From positions 1 through 64,000 of the forward strand of contig NZ_PIQH01000010.1 in the NCBI RefSeq assembly GCF_003987475.1: a stretch of 64,000 nucleotides of DNA, read 5' to 3'. The stretch is from Idiomarina tyrosinivorans. GTDB lineage: Bacteria; Pseudomonadota; Gammaproteobacteria; Enterobacterales; Alteromonadaceae. The notes under the pieces were generated by a model. That model made no database searches and was not told where the DNA came from. It saw only the letters and a program-made list of their open reading frames with translations. Each line of letters opens with the position of its first letter. The stretch's first letter is position 1. This document shows positions 45,387 to 56,044 of this stretch, piece after piece. Made by a program: the position numbers and the translations under genes.

Positions 45387-46285
45387 CAGCTCAACGTTGG
45401 CTAGTGATAGGTCACGGTGCTTTAGGTAGTTTATTCGCCTTTCGCCTGCGCCAGCGTGGGTTTCCGGTATCGATTGCTGGACGCGATAGTCAACAATCGC
45501 CAACATTTGATTGGCAATTTACCGACATTAACGGTGTGCAACACTCTTTGGAGTATCCCAGGTATCAACCTAAGCAAGCGGTCGATGCAGTACTATGCTG
45601 TGTTAAGACCACACAGTTAGCGGACGTGCTGCGACAATATGCTGAGCTTCGTGAGCGCGCTGTAGATGTGCCTTGGTTTTTCAGTTTTAACGGTTTTTCT
45701 GACGTTGAACAACCACTCAAACAACGCCAAACCTGGTTGCTGGTGACAACCGATGGTGTCACTCGGCAACGACGAGCGAGCCGCCATGCCGGCATTGGCC
45801 AGAGCTGGTTGGGGCCGATACAGAGCGAGGCACCGGTCAACACTGCGGCACAAAACCTTGCGAACAGCTTAGGTAACTGTCAGATAGTGACGGACATTAC
45901 CGAAAAGCGCTGGCAAAAGTTTGCGGTAAATTGCGTTATCAATCCGTTAACCGCCATTCATGATATTCCCAACGGCGAATTATTAGCGCCACATTATCAA
46001 TCGCAAATTCTACAACTACTCGATGAACTCGTCATGGTTGCCTTACAGCAACAGGTTACGCTAGATCCCGCTCAACTTTACCAAGCCGTCGTTCAGGTAG
46101 CCCGTGCCACAGCAACAAATTATTCTTCCATGCTACAAGACATAAAAAACGGCAACCCCACCGAGATCGCCGCATTAAATGGCTGGTTGCTCAAGCAAGC
46201 AGAACAGCGCCAAATAGCGCTACCCGCGCATCAACAGTTAGTCACTGTCCTCAATAAAATCGAGCACTTCCAGGCCAAACCCTGA
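45383..46285 (+). CDS. panE: 2-dehydropantoate 2-reductase PanE
   Basis: NADPH-dependent ketopantoate reductase in coenzyme A synthesis, 300 residues. The Rossmann fold starts at [19 protein letters not shown]. The NADP domain has [12 protein letters not shown]. The catalytic Lys is in [18 protein letters not shown], and [23 protein letters not shown] is the substrate-site block. It overlaps ampG by 4 bases, and its 3' end overlaps the convergent ribBX gene by 48 bases. Confidence 0.92.
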   Translation: MTAQRWLVIGHGALGSLFAFRLRQRGFPVSIAGRDSQQSPTFDWQFTDINGVQHSLEYPRYQPKQAVDAVLCCVKTTQLADVLRQYAELRERAVDVPWFFSFNGFSDVEQPLKQRQTWLLVTTDGVTRQRRASRHAGIGQSWLGPIQSEAPVNTAAQNLANSLGNCQIVTDITEKRWQKFAVNCVINPLTAIHDIPNGELLAPHYQSQILQLLDELVMVALQQQVTLDPAQLYQAVVQVARATATNYSSMLQDIKNGNPTEIAALNGWLLKQAEQRQIALPAHQQLVTVLNKIEHFQAKP

Positions 46286-47353
46286 GAGAGCCGAATAGCG
46301 TTTCGGCGAACTCAACAAGTGCATCCGATGCACGCCGAGGTCAGCAAGGATTTGTGAGCCTAACCCGACATTACGTGAAGCGTTTGATGCCGATGCTGTC
46401 GGTTTGCGTTGGCCTTGGTCCTCGGCTTCAAACGCTTGAACTTGTTCAATCAGATCGTCGGGTGACTGCTGGCGACCAATAATCACCATGACACCGTCAT
46501 GTTCTGCAATATAGTTCATTGCCTTTTGAATGGGCCAACTGCGCTTAGCCGCGCGTTCGGTGAGAAAGGTATCGTGGATAGTATCTTGCAGATGAACCCG
46601 CACATTAACCGGCTTTTGCTCGTTAATTTCACCGTGGACCAAGGCAAAATGCACTTGTTTATCGATGGTATCTTGGTACGTGATCAACTCAAACTCACCC
46701 GCACTGGTCGGCATTTTGCACTGCCCAACGCGACGAATGGTTTTTTCCCGTAACGAACGGTACTCGATCAAGTCGGCTATAGTGCCTATTTTAATATCAT
46801 GCTCAGCAGCAAATGCTTCAAGATCGGGCCGACGAGCCATGGTTCCGTCTTCATTCAACACTTCAACGATAACCGCAGCCGGTTCAAAGCCAGCTAAGCG
46901 CGCCAAATCACAACCTGCTTCGGTATGTCCAGCACGGTTTAATACCCCTCCGGACTTTGCTTTTAAAGGAAAAATATGTCCCGGCATGACCAGGTCTGAC
47001 GGTTTTGCCTCTTTAGCCACCGCGGCTTTGACCGTCTTTGCCCGATCCGCTGCGGAAATACCAGTTGTGACCCCCTCTGCCGCTTCGATAGAAACGGTAA
47101 AGTTAGTCGCGTAGGGCGCACTATTTTGGTCCACCATTAGCGGCAAGCGCAATTGCTGACAGCGCTCTTCTGACAACGTCAAACAAATCAAACCACGACC
47201 ATAGCGCGCCATAAAATTGATCGCTTCAGGCGTAATACAGTCGGCGGCGATGATTATATCGCCTTCGTTTTCGCGGTCTTCGTCATCCATCAGAATGACC
47301 ATTTTACCTTGGCGAATGTCTTCAATAATCTCTTCAGTGGTATTCAATGACAT
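46238..47353 (-). CDS. ribB: 3,4-dihydroxy-2-butanone-4-phosphate synthase with degenerate GTP cyclohydrolase II domain (RibBX)
   Basis: The N-terminal DHBP synthase (about 1-205) is intact: [17 protein letters not shown], the [22 protein letters not shown] block, [12 protein letters not shown] and [14 protein letters not shown]. The C-terminal half aligns with GTP cyclohydrolase II but has no zinc Cys triad: the RVHSECLTGD..RCDC region of RibA is replaced by [20 protein letters not shown]. So it is probably RibBX, with only RibB activity, and RibA must be elsewhere. The start is the ATG at 47351-47353 ([10 protein letters not shown]), giving 371 residues. Riboflavin synthase and ribH genes do not follow. 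Confidence 0.9.
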   Translation of the reverse strand: MSLNTTEEIIEDIRQGKMVILMDDEDRENEGDIIIAADCITPEAINFMARYGRGLICLTLSEERCQQLRLPLMVDQNSAPYATNFTVSIEAAEGVTTGISAADRAKTVKAAVAKEAKPSDLVMPGHIFPLKAKSGGVLNRAGHTEAGCDLARLAGFEPAAVIVEVLNEDGTMARRPDLEAFAAEHDIKIGTIADLIEYRSLREKTIRRVGQCKMPTSAGEFELITYQDTIDKQVHFALVHGEINEQKPVNVRVHLQDTIHDTFLTERAAKRSWPIQKAMNYIAEHDGVMVIIGRQQSPDDLIEQVQAFEAEDQGQRKPTASASNASRNVGLGSQILADLGVHRMHLLSSPKRYSALSGFGLEVLDFIEDSD

Positions 47354-47363
47354 CAAGTAATCC

Positions 47364-48503
47364 TTATACATCTGCAGCGTCATAACGCGGACGGTAAATA
47401 GTCCGCCAGTCGTCGCCGACGGCGCGCTGGTCGACAACCTCAAAACGTTGTTGTTTGGCAAGGTCGCCGAGTTTCGGCAAGCGTAACAGTGGCTGACCAT
47501 GATCGCCGATGACCGCGGCCGCCTGATAAATTATCAGCTCATCAACAAGCTTAGCGGCAAGTAACGCGCCCGCGAGTTGCGGCCCACATTCCGTCCAAAT
47601 TTGGTTAATGCCCCGTTTTGCGAGCTGTGCCAGCAAATCGTGCAAATCCACACGACCATCATGCGCTTGACAAACAATGACTTCAGCCTGCTTGCCTAAG
47701 TCGCTACGCTCAGCAACCGTCTGCGCCAGCCATACTGGGCTTTGACCGGCAAATATTTGCGCGTCACTGGGCACTCGTCGCTGACTATCGATGACCACTT
47801 TTATCGGTTGTCGGAGCAACTCGGGTTGTGGCCTTGAAAGTGGCCATTGCTCTGCTCTGACATTGAGCCTTGGGTTATCTCTGAGCACTGTTTCAGCGCC
47901 CGTTAAAATGGCGTCCGCTTGCGCTCGAAAATATTGCACATCGCGGCGCGCAGCGGCGGCGGTAATCCATTGGCTTTCGCCATTTTCAAGAGCTACCCGG
48001 GCATCCAGTGAGGCTGCTAGCTTAACCGTTAACCACGGACGATTGCGGCGCATTCGCGCACAAAAACCACGATTCAGGCGTTCTGCTGCACTGCTTAAAA
48101 CCCCTACAGTGACCGCAATACCTGCTTCCCTTAACCGCGTGATACCAGAGCCAGCGACTTGTGGATTCGGATCCTCCATCGCCACAACCACGCGCGCAAT
48201 ACCCGCGCTAATTAGCGCTTCCGCGCACGGAGGAGTACGCCCGTGGTGGCTACATGGTTCAAGTGTCACGTAAGCAGTGGCGCCGCGAGCCCGGTCACCG
48301 GCCGCCGCCAAAGCATGCACTTCTGCGTGAGGTTCCCCAGCGCGTTGATGCCAGCCTTCAGCAATACACTGCTCGTCTTTTACCAATAGGCAACCCACTG
48401 CCGGATTGGGAGCGGTGGTTAGTAAGCCTTTTCGCGCCAGCACCAGAGCCTGATGCATCCATAGCGTGTCGCGTTGCAGCTGGGCGTGGTTCAGTTCAGT
48501 CAT
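47364..48503 (-). CDS. ribD: Bifunctional riboflavin deaminase/reductase RibD
   Basis: A 379-residue enzyme for the second and third steps of riboflavin synthesis. The N-terminal zinc deaminase has [14 protein letters not shown] and [16 protein letters not shown]. The C-terminal reductase domain has [21 protein letters not shown], then [20 protein letters not shown] and [11 protein letters not shown]. Its start overlaps nrdR by 8 bases. It is followed after 10 bases by ribBX. Confidence 0.95.
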   Translation of the reverse strand: MTELNHAQLQRDTLWMHQALVLARKGLLTTAPNPAVGCLLVKDEQCIAEGWHQRAGEPHAEVHALAAAGDRARGATAYVTLEPCSHHGRTPPCAEALISAGIARVVVAMEDPNPQVAGSGITRLREAGIAVTVGVLSSAAERLNRGFCARMRRNRPWLTVKLAASLDARVALENGESQWITAAAARRDVQYFRAQADAILTGAETVLRDNPRLNVRAEQWPLSRPQPELLRQPIKVVIDSQRRVPSDAQIFAGQSPVWLAQTVAERSDLGKQAEVIVCQAHDGRVDLHDLLAQLAKRGINQIWTECGPQLAGALLAAKLVDELIIYQAAAVIGDHGQPLLRLPKLGDLAKQQRFEVVDQRAVGDDWRTIYRPRYDAADV

Positions 48504-48945
48504 TCAAGCGGGCGATTTCTTCGCCAAATTCACGGACATCTTCAAACGAACGATAGACCGAAGCAAATCGCACATAAGCGACCTTGTCGATTTGCTTCAA
48601 GTTGTCCATTACAAAATGGCCAATCGCATGACTGGTGACTTCCCGTTCACCCGTCGCGCGGATGCTGGATTTGATTTTATTGATGGCTTGTTCCATCACT
48701 TCTAGACTAACTGGTCGCTTTTCTAGCGCCCGCAAAAGCCCACTTCGTAATTTGTCCTCGTTGAATGGTTCCCGCGTACCATCAGACTTGATCACACGCG
48801 GCATCATTAACTCGGCCGTTTCAAACGTGGTGAAGCGTTCTTTGCAATGATTGCACTCGCGCCGACGGCGCACTGACGCACCATCGGCTACTAACCGAGA
48901 ATCGATCACTTTAGTATCTTGTACACCACAAAATGGGCAATGCAT
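48496..48945 (-). CDS. nrdR: Transcriptional repressor NrdR
   Basis: Represses ribonucleotide reductase genes in response to dATP/ATP. A 149-residue protein with an N-terminal zinc ribbon ([17 protein letters not shown] and later [10 protein letters not shown]) and an ATP-cone domain ([26 protein letters not shown]). It lies 21 bases after glyA and overlaps ribD, the usual nrdR-ribD pairing. Confidence 0.97.
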   Translation of the reverse strand: MHCPFCGVQDTKVIDSRLVADGASVRRRRECNHCKERFTTFETAELMMPRVIKSDGTREPFNEDKLRSGLLRALEKRPVSLEVMEQAINKIKSSIRATGEREVTSHAIGHFVMDNLKQIDKVAYVRFASVYRSFEDVREFGEEIARLND

Positions 48946-48966
48946 GGCTGTTATCCTAGTGAATGA

Positions 48967-50223
48967 TTAGCCGTAAACCGGAAAGCGTTTACACAAGGCT
49001 TTTACTTGCTCACGGACTTTCTCGATCACTGCTTTGTCTTCGATGTTATCTAACACATCGCAGATCCAATGACCGACTTGTTCGGCTTCTGCTTGTTTGA
49101 AACCACGCCGAGTGATAGCTGGCGTACCCAAACGCAGGCCAGAAGTCACGAACGGTGAACGTGGGTCGTTTGGCACCGAGTTCTTATTAACCGTGATAAA
49201 CGCTTCACCAAGCGCCGCATCAGCGTCTTTACCAGTGATATCCTTGTCGATTAAGTCAACCAAGAATAAATGGTTTTGGGTGCCGTTAGAGACGATTTTG
49301 TAACCGCGTTGCTGCATCACCTTAACCATAGCGTTGGCATTGTCTAGCACTTGCTGCTGATAGGCTTTAAATTCTGGCTGTAAGGCTTCTTTAAAGGCCA
49401 CTGCTTTTGCCGCGATCACGTGCATTAGCGGGCCACCTTGGTTACCTGGGAAGACCGCGCTGTTTAATTTTTTATGCAATGCTTCGTCGTCTTTGCCCGA
49501 CAAAATCAGTCCGCTGCGCGGTCCTGCTAAGGTTTTATGTGTGGTGGTTGTTACCACGTCAGCGAAAGGCACTGGATTTGGGTAGATTCCCGCAGCAACA
49601 AGACCTGCCACGTGCGCCATATCCACTAATAAGTAAGCGCCTACTTCATCGGCGATGTCGCGGAAACGTTGCCAATCAATAATGCCTGAGTAGGCAGAAA
49701 ATCCGGCGATAATGACTTTGGGTTTATGTTCCTTTGTTAACTCAGCCACCTCGGCGTAGTCAATTTCACCCGTCGCATCGTCCAAACCGTATTGCACGGC
49801 GTTGTAGAGTTTACCCGAGAAGTTCACATGCGAACCGTGAGTCAGGTGACCGCCATGCGCCAAGCTCATTCCTAGGACAGTATCGCCCGCTTCGAGCAAT
49901 GCCATAAATGCCGCAGCATTGGCTTGCGAACCTGAGTGCGGTTGCACATTCGCATACTTCGCACCAAACAGTTCCTTCGCTCGTTCAATGGCTAAATCTT
50001 CAACCACGTCGACATATTCACAGCCACCGTAATAACGCTTATGAGGATAACCTTCCGCATACTTGTTGGTCAGTTGCGAACCCTGCGCCTCAAGGACTCG
50101 TGGGCTGGTATAGTTTTCCGAAGCAATCAACTCAATGTGTTGCTCTTGACGCTCGGTTTCTTGCGTCATCGCTTGCCACAAGTCTTTATCAAAATCGGCG
50201 ATTGTCATGTCACGCTTTAACAT
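48967..50223 (-). CDS. glyA: Serine hydroxymethyltransferase GlyA
   Basis: PLP enzyme interconverting serine and glycine and supplying methylene-THF. At 418 residues it matches E. coli (417). [36 protein letters not shown], the PLP Lys in [15 protein letters not shown] and FPGNQGGP are visible. It begins a minus-strand group with nrdR, ribD and ribBX. Upstream, a short CCCCG/CGGGG hairpin lies at about 50240-50256 in the 191 bases shared with divergent ettA. Confidence 0.97.
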   Translation of the reverse strand: MLKRDMTIADFDKDLWQAMTQETERQEQHIELIASENYTSPRVLEAQGSQLTNKYAEGYPHKRYYGGCEYVDVVEDLAIERAKELFGAKYANVQPHSGSQANAAAFMALLEAGDTVLGMSLAHGGHLTHGSHVNFSGKLYNAVQYGLDDATGEIDYAEVAELTKEHKPKVIIAGFSAYSGIIDWQRFRDIADEVGAYLLVDMAHVAGLVAAGIYPNPVPFADVVTTTTHKTLAGPRSGLILSGKDDEALHKKLNSAVFPGNQGGPLMHVIAAKAVAFKEALQPEFKAYQQQVLDNANAMVKVMQQRGYKIVSNGTQNHLFLVDLIDKDITGKDADAALGEAFITVNKNSVPNDPRSPFVTSGLRLGTPAITRRGFKQAEAEQVGHWICDVLDNIEDKAVIEKVREQVKALCKRFPVYG

Positions 50224-50414
50224 CAGCTATCCTCGTCCTGCCCCGTCATCATCGGGGTGCTTAAAAACAGTTAGTTTAACGCCACTATTTTAACCCGAAA
50301 ATGGCGCTTCTGCCTACCATCAAGGCCGCTTTCCTATTACACTATCGGCAATTGTTGTTGACTCGTACAAAAACGAGCGCATTCACTCTATCGAAAGAAA
50401 GGATCATTGTCGCT

Positions 50415-52079
50415 ATGGCGCAATATATTTACTCGATGTCTCAGGTGAGCAAAGTTGTGCCACCAAAGAAGACTATCTTGAAAGATATCTCCCTATCATT
50501 TTTCCCTGGCGCAAAAATTGGTGTCTTGGGCCTCAATGGTGCGGGTAAATCAACGTTGCTGCGCATCATGGCCGGCGTTGACAAAGAATACGAAGGCGAA
50601 GCGCGGCCGCTAGCTGGCATCCAGATTGGTTACTTGCCACAGGAACCGCAACTTGACGAAGCAAAAACCGTGAAAGAAACAGTTGAAGAAGCGGTTGCTG
50701 ATGTCAAACAAGCATTGCAACGGCTCGATGAAATTTATGCCGCTTACGCCGATGAAAATGCCGACTTTGATGCCTTATCAAAAGAGCAGGGAGAACTCGA
50801 AGCCCTCCTGCAAGCGAAAGATGGACACAATATCGACAACATTCTTGAGCGTGCCGCCGATGCCCTCCGTTTGCCTGCGTGGGATGCCAAAATTGATAAA
50901 TTGTCTGGTGGTGAGCGGCGCCGCGTTGCGATTTGCCGGCTGTTACTCTCCAAACCCGACATGTTGCTATTGGACGAACCCACCAACCACTTGGATGCCG
51001 AATCGGTTGCTTGGTTAGAGCGGTTCTTACACGATTACAACGGTACTGTGGTCGCCATTACCCACGACCGTTACTTCCTCGATAACGTTGCCGGCTGGAT
51101 CCTCGAGCTTGACCGTGGATACGGTATTCCATGGGAAGGCAATTACTCTTCTTGGTTGGAACAAAAAGAGAAACGCTTGGCGCAAGAAGAGCGACAAGAG
51201 AAAGCGCGTCAGCGTTCTATCAAACAAGAATTGGAATGGGTACGGACTAATCCGAAAGGTCGTCAGGCGAAGAGTAAGGCACGTTTGGCTCGGTTTGAAG
51301 AATTGCAAAGCAGTGACTACCAAAAACGCAACGAAACCAACGAGCTGTTTATTCCGCCAGGTCCGCGTTTGGGTGATAAAGTGCTGGAAGTCGACCATAT
51401 CAGTAAAGCCTATGATGGCCGGGTATTGATCGATGACCTTAGCTTCTCAGTTCCGAAAGGCGCGATTGTCGGTATCATTGGACCAAACGGTGCAGGTAAA
51501 TCTACCCTATTCCGAATGATTTCTGGTCAAGAGCAAGCTGATAGCGGCACAATTTCTCTTGGTGAGACAGTAGAGCTGGCAAGTGTTGATCAGTTCCGTG
51601 GCAACATGGACGATAGCAAAACGGTATTTGAAGAAATCACTGACGGCAACGATATCCTTCGGATCGGCAACTTTGAAGTCGCTGGCCGCGCCTATGTGGG
51701 TCGCTTTAACTTTAAAGGAACCGACCAGCAAAAACGTATCGGCGAGCTTTCTGGTGGTGAGCGTAACCGCGTCCACCTAGCTAAACTGCTGAAAGCTGGC
51801 GGTAACTTCTTGCTGCTGGATGAGCCGACCAACGATTTGGACGTTGAAACCTTGCGTGCTTTGGAAGAAGCTATTCTAGAATTCCCAGGCTCTGCGATGG
51901 TTATCTCGCACGACCGTTGGTTCTTGGATCGTATCGCGACGCATATCCTCGATTACCGTGATGAGGGGCAGGTAGAGTTCTTTGAAGGTAACTACACCGA
52001 ATACGAAAGCTATATGAAGAGTCAGTATGGCGAGAACGCCATGGAACCTCATCGCATTCGTTATAAGCCCATCGGCTAA
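50415..52079 (+). CDS. ettA: Energy-dependent translational throttle protein EttA
   Basis: ABC-F family ATPase that gates the first peptide bond at the ribosomal E site according to ATP/ADP. The 554-residue protein has two ABC domains: Walker A GLNGAGKSTLLRIM and GPNGAGKSTLFRMI, signatures LSGGERRRVA and LSGGERNRVH, and the linker with the charged arm (KEKRLAQEERQEKARQR). The start is the ATG at 50415, giving MAQYIYSMSQVSKVVPPKK as in E. coli; the frame extends back to 50301 without a natural start. The stop overlaps the convergent btuD stop. Confidence 0.96.
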   Translation: MAQYIYSMSQVSKVVPPKKTILKDISLSFFPGAKIGVLGLNGAGKSTLLRIMAGVDKEYEGEARPLAGIQIGYLPQEPQLDEAKTVKETVEEAVADVKQALQRLDEIYAAYADENADFDALSKEQGELEALLQAKDGHNIDNILERAADALRLPAWDAKIDKLSGGERRRVAICRLLLSKPDMLLLDEPTNHLDAESVAWLERFLHDYNGTVVAITHDRYFLDNVAGWILELDRGYGIPWEGNYSSWLEQKEKRLAQEERQEKARQRSIKQELEWVRTNPKGRQAKSKARLARFEELQSSDYQKRNETNELFIPPGPRLGDKVLEVDHISKAYDGRVLIDDLSFSVPKGAIVGIIGPNGAGKSTLFRMISGQEQADSGTISLGETVELASVDQFRGNMDDSKTVFEEITDGNDILRIGNFEVAGRAYVGRFNFKGTDQQKRIGELSGGERNRVHLAKLLKAGGNFLLLDEPTNDLDVETLRALEEAILEFPGSAMVISHDRWFLDRIATHILDYRDEGQVEFFEGNYTEYESYMKSQYGENAMEPHRIRYKPIG

Positions 52080-52837
52080 TCAGTATTGGCAAGGGTGGGC
52101 AACCAGCCCACCCCTTTTGCATTACAGAACCATTCCGCCTCAATCGCGAAGACGCGTTGCAACAACGGCGCTGAAAGCACCTGATTTGGCTCCCCCTGCG
52201 CCACAACCTTGCCCTGCTCCATCACCACCAAGCTATCGCAATATCGCGCGGCCAAACTCAAATCATGCAATGCCACCAATACCAGTGCCCCGGCACGCGC
52301 TTGTCCACGCAAGTCCTCGCACACTTGCAATTGATGGGAAATATCCAGCGCTGCTGTCGGTTCATCACAGAGTACCAGTGGACTGCGCTTCACGAACGTG
52401 CGCGCCAACATCACCCGGCGCAATTCACCGCCAGAAAGCGTCGACACTTGGCGGTTTAATAACTCACTGATCTGTAAGCGCTTTGCGATAGCTGCTATCC
52501 ACTGCTGGCGTTGTGAGCGTTGCCCTTGCATGCGACCTAGACCAATCGCAATAAGCTCGGTTACGCTGATATCCCAGGCTGGATAATCCTGTTGCGGTAA
52601 ATAGCTGAGATAATCCGCGCGTTGTTTTGCCGAGAATTGGGATATAACCTTGCCGTCCCAACTGACCTCACCGCCATCTGGAACTTGCACTCCGGCAATC
52701 ACATCAAGCAACGAGCTTTTACCCGCGCCATTGGGGCCAATGATTCCCACCAACTGAGCGCCAGCGAGATTAAGCGCAATCTTATCGAGACGCTGTATTG
52801 CGCCGCTACGAAGGTGTAAATGCTGTAGTTTAAGCAT
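52076..52837 (-). CDS. btuD: BtuD-like ABC transporter ATPase
   Basis: A 253-residue ATPase of a FecCD/BtuCD-type importer: Walker A IGPNGAGKSSLLDVI, signature VSTLSGGELRRVMLART, Walker B PLVLCDEPTAALD and the H-loop ALHDLSLAARYC. The start is the ATG at 52835-52837, overlapping the btuC stop by 8 bases; a TTG at 52840 is also in frame. With btuC and btuF it forms an import operon, probably for cobalamin. A siderophore substrate cannot be excluded. Confidence 0.85.
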   Translation of the reverse strand: MLKLQHLHLRSGAIQRLDKIALNLAGAQLVGIIGPNGAGKSSLLDVIAGVQVPDGGEVSWDGKVISQFSAKQRADYLSYLPQQDYPAWDISVTELIAIGLGRMQGQRSQRQQWIAAIAKRLQISELLNRQVSTLSGGELRRVMLARTFVKRSPLVLCDEPTAALDISHQLQVCEDLRGQARAGALVLVALHDLSLAARYCDSLVVMEQGKVVAQGEPNQVLSAPLLQRVFAIEAEWFCNAKGVGWLPTLANTD

Positions 52838-53819
52838 CAACCCGTCCTCGCCGGTATAGCAAGACCACCAGTAACGGTCCTCCTATGAGGGCAACGGCCA
52901 CGCCGATAGGGAGTTCGCGAGCGGTACTTAATGTGCGCACTAGACAATCCATCAGCACCAACATTAATGCCGCAATGGGAGCGCTCAACCACAGAATCTG
53001 GCGCGGCTGTTGAAAGCCTAGTAAGCGCGCCACATGAGGAGCAAATAAGCCAATAAAGCTAATAATACCGACGCTGACAACACTGCCAGCAGTTAACAAT
53101 GCCACCGCGATCAATACCGACGCACGATACTTAGGCACCGAAAAACCTAACACCGAGACAGTACGCTCAGAGAGCGTAAGCGCTTGTAAAAATTGCTGAC
53201 AAAACAGCAAAATAATCGTGCCGATAACAACGCATGGCAATACCAAATACCATTGTGGCCAACCTCGGTTACTCAAACTTCCCAATAACCATTGCGACCA
53301 TTCCTGGAAGGCGAATGGATTCGGTGCCAAATAAAGTAACAGCGCCATCAGTGCGCCACTGAAGGTTGATACCGCGATACCGGCTAAAATGATGCGTAAT
53401 GGTTGGATACTTTTTCCGGCTAACAATAGTACCCCGCTAATTGTTGTCGCGGCACCAATAAATGCCAACCCCGGCAAGCCCAGATGCCAGGCGGGCAACC
53501 AGCCAAAATATAACGCGGCTATCGTTACTACCGCGGCTCCACCAGAAACGCCCAACAATCCCGGTTCCGCCAATGGATTACGCAACAGAAGCTGAATCGC
53601 TGCGCCAGCCAGCCCTAGTGCGCAACCGTTAGTCAGCGCTAACATCAGTCGCGGCAAGCGAATCTCGGTAAATATCATCCATCCCGTATCATTTACCTGA
53701 TTTGGTTGCCAAATGAGCTGCCACAGCGACAATGAACTGCCGCCTATACTTAAGTGTAACAAGCTCGTTACAACCACCAGCAACATCAGTAACGCCAGTA
53801 ATTTCTTCATCGTTATCAT
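52830..53819 (-). CDS. btuC: BtuC-like permease
   Basis: A 329-residue inner-membrane permease with about ten helices of the FecCD family. RLPRLMLALTNGCALGLAGAAIQLLLRNPLAEPGLLGVSGGA near the N-terminus and GIISFIGLFAPHVARLLGFQQPR near the C-terminus are the conserved blocks. It lies 16 bases after btuF. Confidence 0.88.
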   Translation of the reverse strand: MITMKKLLALLMLLVVVTSLLHLSIGGSSLSLWQLIWQPNQVNDTGWMIFTEIRLPRLMLALTNGCALGLAGAAIQLLLRNPLAEPGLLGVSGGAAVVTIAALYFGWLPAWHLGLPGLAFIGAATTISGVLLLAGKSIQPLRIILAGIAVSTFSGALMALLLYLAPNPFAFQEWSQWLLGSLSNRGWPQWYLVLPCVVIGTIILLFCQQFLQALTLSERTVSVLGFSVPKYRASVLIAVALLTAGSVVSVGIISFIGLFAPHVARLLGFQQPRQILWLSAPIAALMLVLMDCLVRTLSTARELPIGVAVALIGGPLLVVLLYRRGRVDA

Positions 53820-53835
53820 GGTTTTCCCACGCTAG

Positions 53836-54609
53836 TCAGTCGCTTTGGGTGATTGCGCGAATATACTCAGGCCAGCGCACCGCTGGACATGAGGCAATTT
53901 CGCTCGACACGGCTCGCCAATGTTGTTGCTCGCGCCAACGCTGCATCACAGGATGGTAAAGCCATTGGTTCGCTAACGCAAAAGCGGGCGATGTAGTCCC
54001 TTCCCAAAGTACAATATCCGGCGCTAGCTGCAGCACTTGCTCTAACCTTAAACTTACCAGCCCGGTGCCTTTTTCCGCCGCCAAATTTTTCCAACCCAGC
54101 GCCGTCATCACGCTGTCAAACCACGTCTCTCTGCCCCAGCTGTATTGGTTCGCCATGACACTGAGTACCGATTTTGCTGGCAATTGGCGCAGACGCTCGA
54201 GTAAGCGTTGACTTTGCTGCAGTTGTTTGCTGGCTTGCCGCTCTGCACCACTAGCTTGGCCTAGAGCCTGTAAGAAGTCGGCATAATCGCGCCAACGCTG
54301 CGGTTGCTCCACCACCACAACCTCGGTGAAAGGTTGCAACGCCTGCAGCAGTTGCGGTTGGGTAAACTGATTGGCAATGACTTTGTCGGGATTCAGCGCG
54401 ACAATACTCTCCACATCACCGCGATGACGACTGACCTGAGGCGCAACCGAGGTATCACTCCAGCGCGTCACACCGACCAATTTGTCGGGTACCCATTGGT
54501 ATAATAGTTGGTCATAACAGGCATTTAGCGACACAATGCGTTCTGCAGCAGCGCTGTTAACGCTATACAAAATGACCAGCAAGCCCAGTAACAGGCTGCT
54601 AGAGCGCAT
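53836..54609 (-). CDS. btuF: BtuF-like periplasmic binding protein
   Basis: A 257-residue class III binding protein with signal peptide 1-22 (ending SAAA). ERIVSLNACYDQLLYQW begins the fold. The central helix and the late VSSEIASCPAVRWPEYIRAI are typical. The start is the ATG at 54607-54609, overlapping the radA stop. Cobalamin is the likeliest ligand by family. The gene begins the btuFCD unit behind radA; no B12 riboswitch is visible before it. Confidence 0.82.
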   Translation of the reverse strand: MRSSSLLLGLLVILYSVNSAAAERIVSLNACYDQLLYQWVPDKLVGVTRWSDTSVAPQVSRHRGDVESIVALNPDKVIANQFTQPQLLQALQPFTEVVVVEQPQRWRDYADFLQALGQASGAERQASKQLQQSQRLLERLRQLPAKSVLSVMANQYSWGRETWFDSVMTALGWKNLAAEKGTGLVSLRLEQVLQLAPDIVLWEGTTSPAFALANQWLYHPVMQRWREQQHWRAVSSEIASCPAVRWPEYIRAITQSD

Positions 54610-55963
54610 CAAGCGCCTCTTGTAAATTCTTCACCGCGATCACGGTCATTCCTTCAGGCGCTTTCTTCGGACGATTGGCGTGCGGAACAATGGCGCGCGT
54701 AAAACCGTGTTTCGCGGCCTCATTTAAACGTTCTAAGCCATTTGGCACCGGCCGAATTTCTCCCGCCAGCCCGACTTCGCCGAACACGATTAACTCGCGC
54801 GGCAATGGCGCATTTTTAAAGCTCGAGACAATTGCCAATAGTAATGCCAAATCGGCAGACGTTTCAGCGACTTTAACGCCGCCCACCACGTTAACAAACA
54901 CATCTTGATCGGAGATTTGCAGGCCACCGTGACGATGCAACACAGCCAGCAACAATGCTAGCCGAGTGGCTTCTAAACCCACTGCCACACGTCGCGGATT
55001 AGCCAACGCGGAATAATCCACCAAGGCTTGAATTTCTACTAGCAAAGGACGCGTGCCTTCCCACACCACCATCACCACCGAGCCGTTACCTTGCTCCTCG
55101 CCACGCTGCAAAAAGATTGCGGAGGGATTAGACACCTCTTTTAAACCGCTCCCCGTCATCGCAAAAACGCCCAGTTCATTAACGGCACCGAAACGGTTCT
55201 TTGTGCCCCTTAGGGTGCGATAACGGGAGTCGGTGGAGCCATCTAACATCACCGAGCAGTCAATGCAGTGTTCAAGCACTTTAGGTCCTGCTAAGCTGCC
55301 CTCTTTGGTTACGTGTCCCACCATAATGATGGCAACCCCGCGTTGCTTGGCGTAACGAGTCAGATACGCTGCAGTCTCCCGCACTTGCGAGACACTGCCC
55401 GGTGCCGACTGAACATCATCTAGGTGCATGACTTGAATTGAGTCAATTACCATAATTCGTGGCCTTTCTTCATCAGCCAAGCGACAAATCGTTTCGACCG
55501 AGGTTTCCGATAACATCCGCAGTTTATCCATCGGTAACTGCAAACGCTGGGCGCGCATCGCTACTTGCTGTAGCGACTCCTCACCGGTCACGTATAAAGC
55601 GGGCATATGCTGCGCGAGCTGGCAGAGTGTCTGGAGCAGCAAGGTACTTTTGCCCGCGCCGGGTGAACCACCGATTAAAATTGCCGACCCTGGGACCACG
55701 CCGCCACCAAGTACACGGTCAAACTCTTTAAAGCCTGAACTAAAACGTGGTACTTCGGCTAAGTCAACGTCATTTAAGGTTTGTACTTGTGCCCGTGTAG
55801 CCCCCGCAAACCCTTCTCGCGCGGCGCGATGGGAAGACTCTCGAGCACCCAGTCTGACCTCGGTAATGGTGTTCCATGCCTTGCATTCACTGCACTGACC
55901 GAGCCAACGTGGAAAGTCTGCGCCGCAGTCACTGCAGACAAAAGCGGTTTTTGTTTTTGCCAT
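54599..55963 (-). CDS. radA: DNA repair protein RadA
   Basis: A 454-residue RecA-like ATPase for branch migration in recombination repair. N-terminal zinc ribbon (FVCSDCGADFPRWLGQCSEC), Walker A IGGSPGAGKSTLLLQ, the KNRFG motif (LRGTKNRFGAVNELG), and a C-terminal Lon-like domain. It is transcribed before btuFCD and is divergent from the PilZ-protein gene. Confidence 0.96.
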   Translation of the reverse strand: MAKTKTAFVCSDCGADFPRWLGQCSECKAWNTITEVRLGARESSHRAAREGFAGATRAQVQTLNDVDLAEVPRFSSGFKEFDRVLGGGVVPGSAILIGGSPGAGKSTLLLQTLCQLAQHMPALYVTGEESLQQVAMRAQRLQLPMDKLRMLSETSVETICRLADEERPRIMVIDSIQVMHLDDVQSAPGSVSQVRETAAYLTRYAKQRGVAIIMVGHVTKEGSLAGPKVLEHCIDCSVMLDGSTDSRYRTLRGTKNRFGAVNELGVFAMTGSGLKEVSNPSAIFLQRGEEQGNGSVVMVVWEGTRPLLVEIQALVDYSALANPRRVAVGLEATRLALLLAVLHRHGGLQISDQDVFVNVVGGVKVAETSADLALLLAIVSSFKNAPLPRELIVFGEVGLAGEIRPVPNGLERLNEAAKHGFTRAIVPHANRPKKAPEGMTVIAVKNLQEALDAL

Positions 55964-56044
55964 GAAAGGAATTCTCGTTTTACACTAGCTAGGTTAAGTT
56001 TGCCACACTATGGATGGGCCATTGCGGCACAAACAGCGGAACGT

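Noticed and set aside
54599-54700. Cobalamin riboswitch before btuF
   Set aside because: btuF overlaps radA coding sequence, with no room for or sign of a B12 box.
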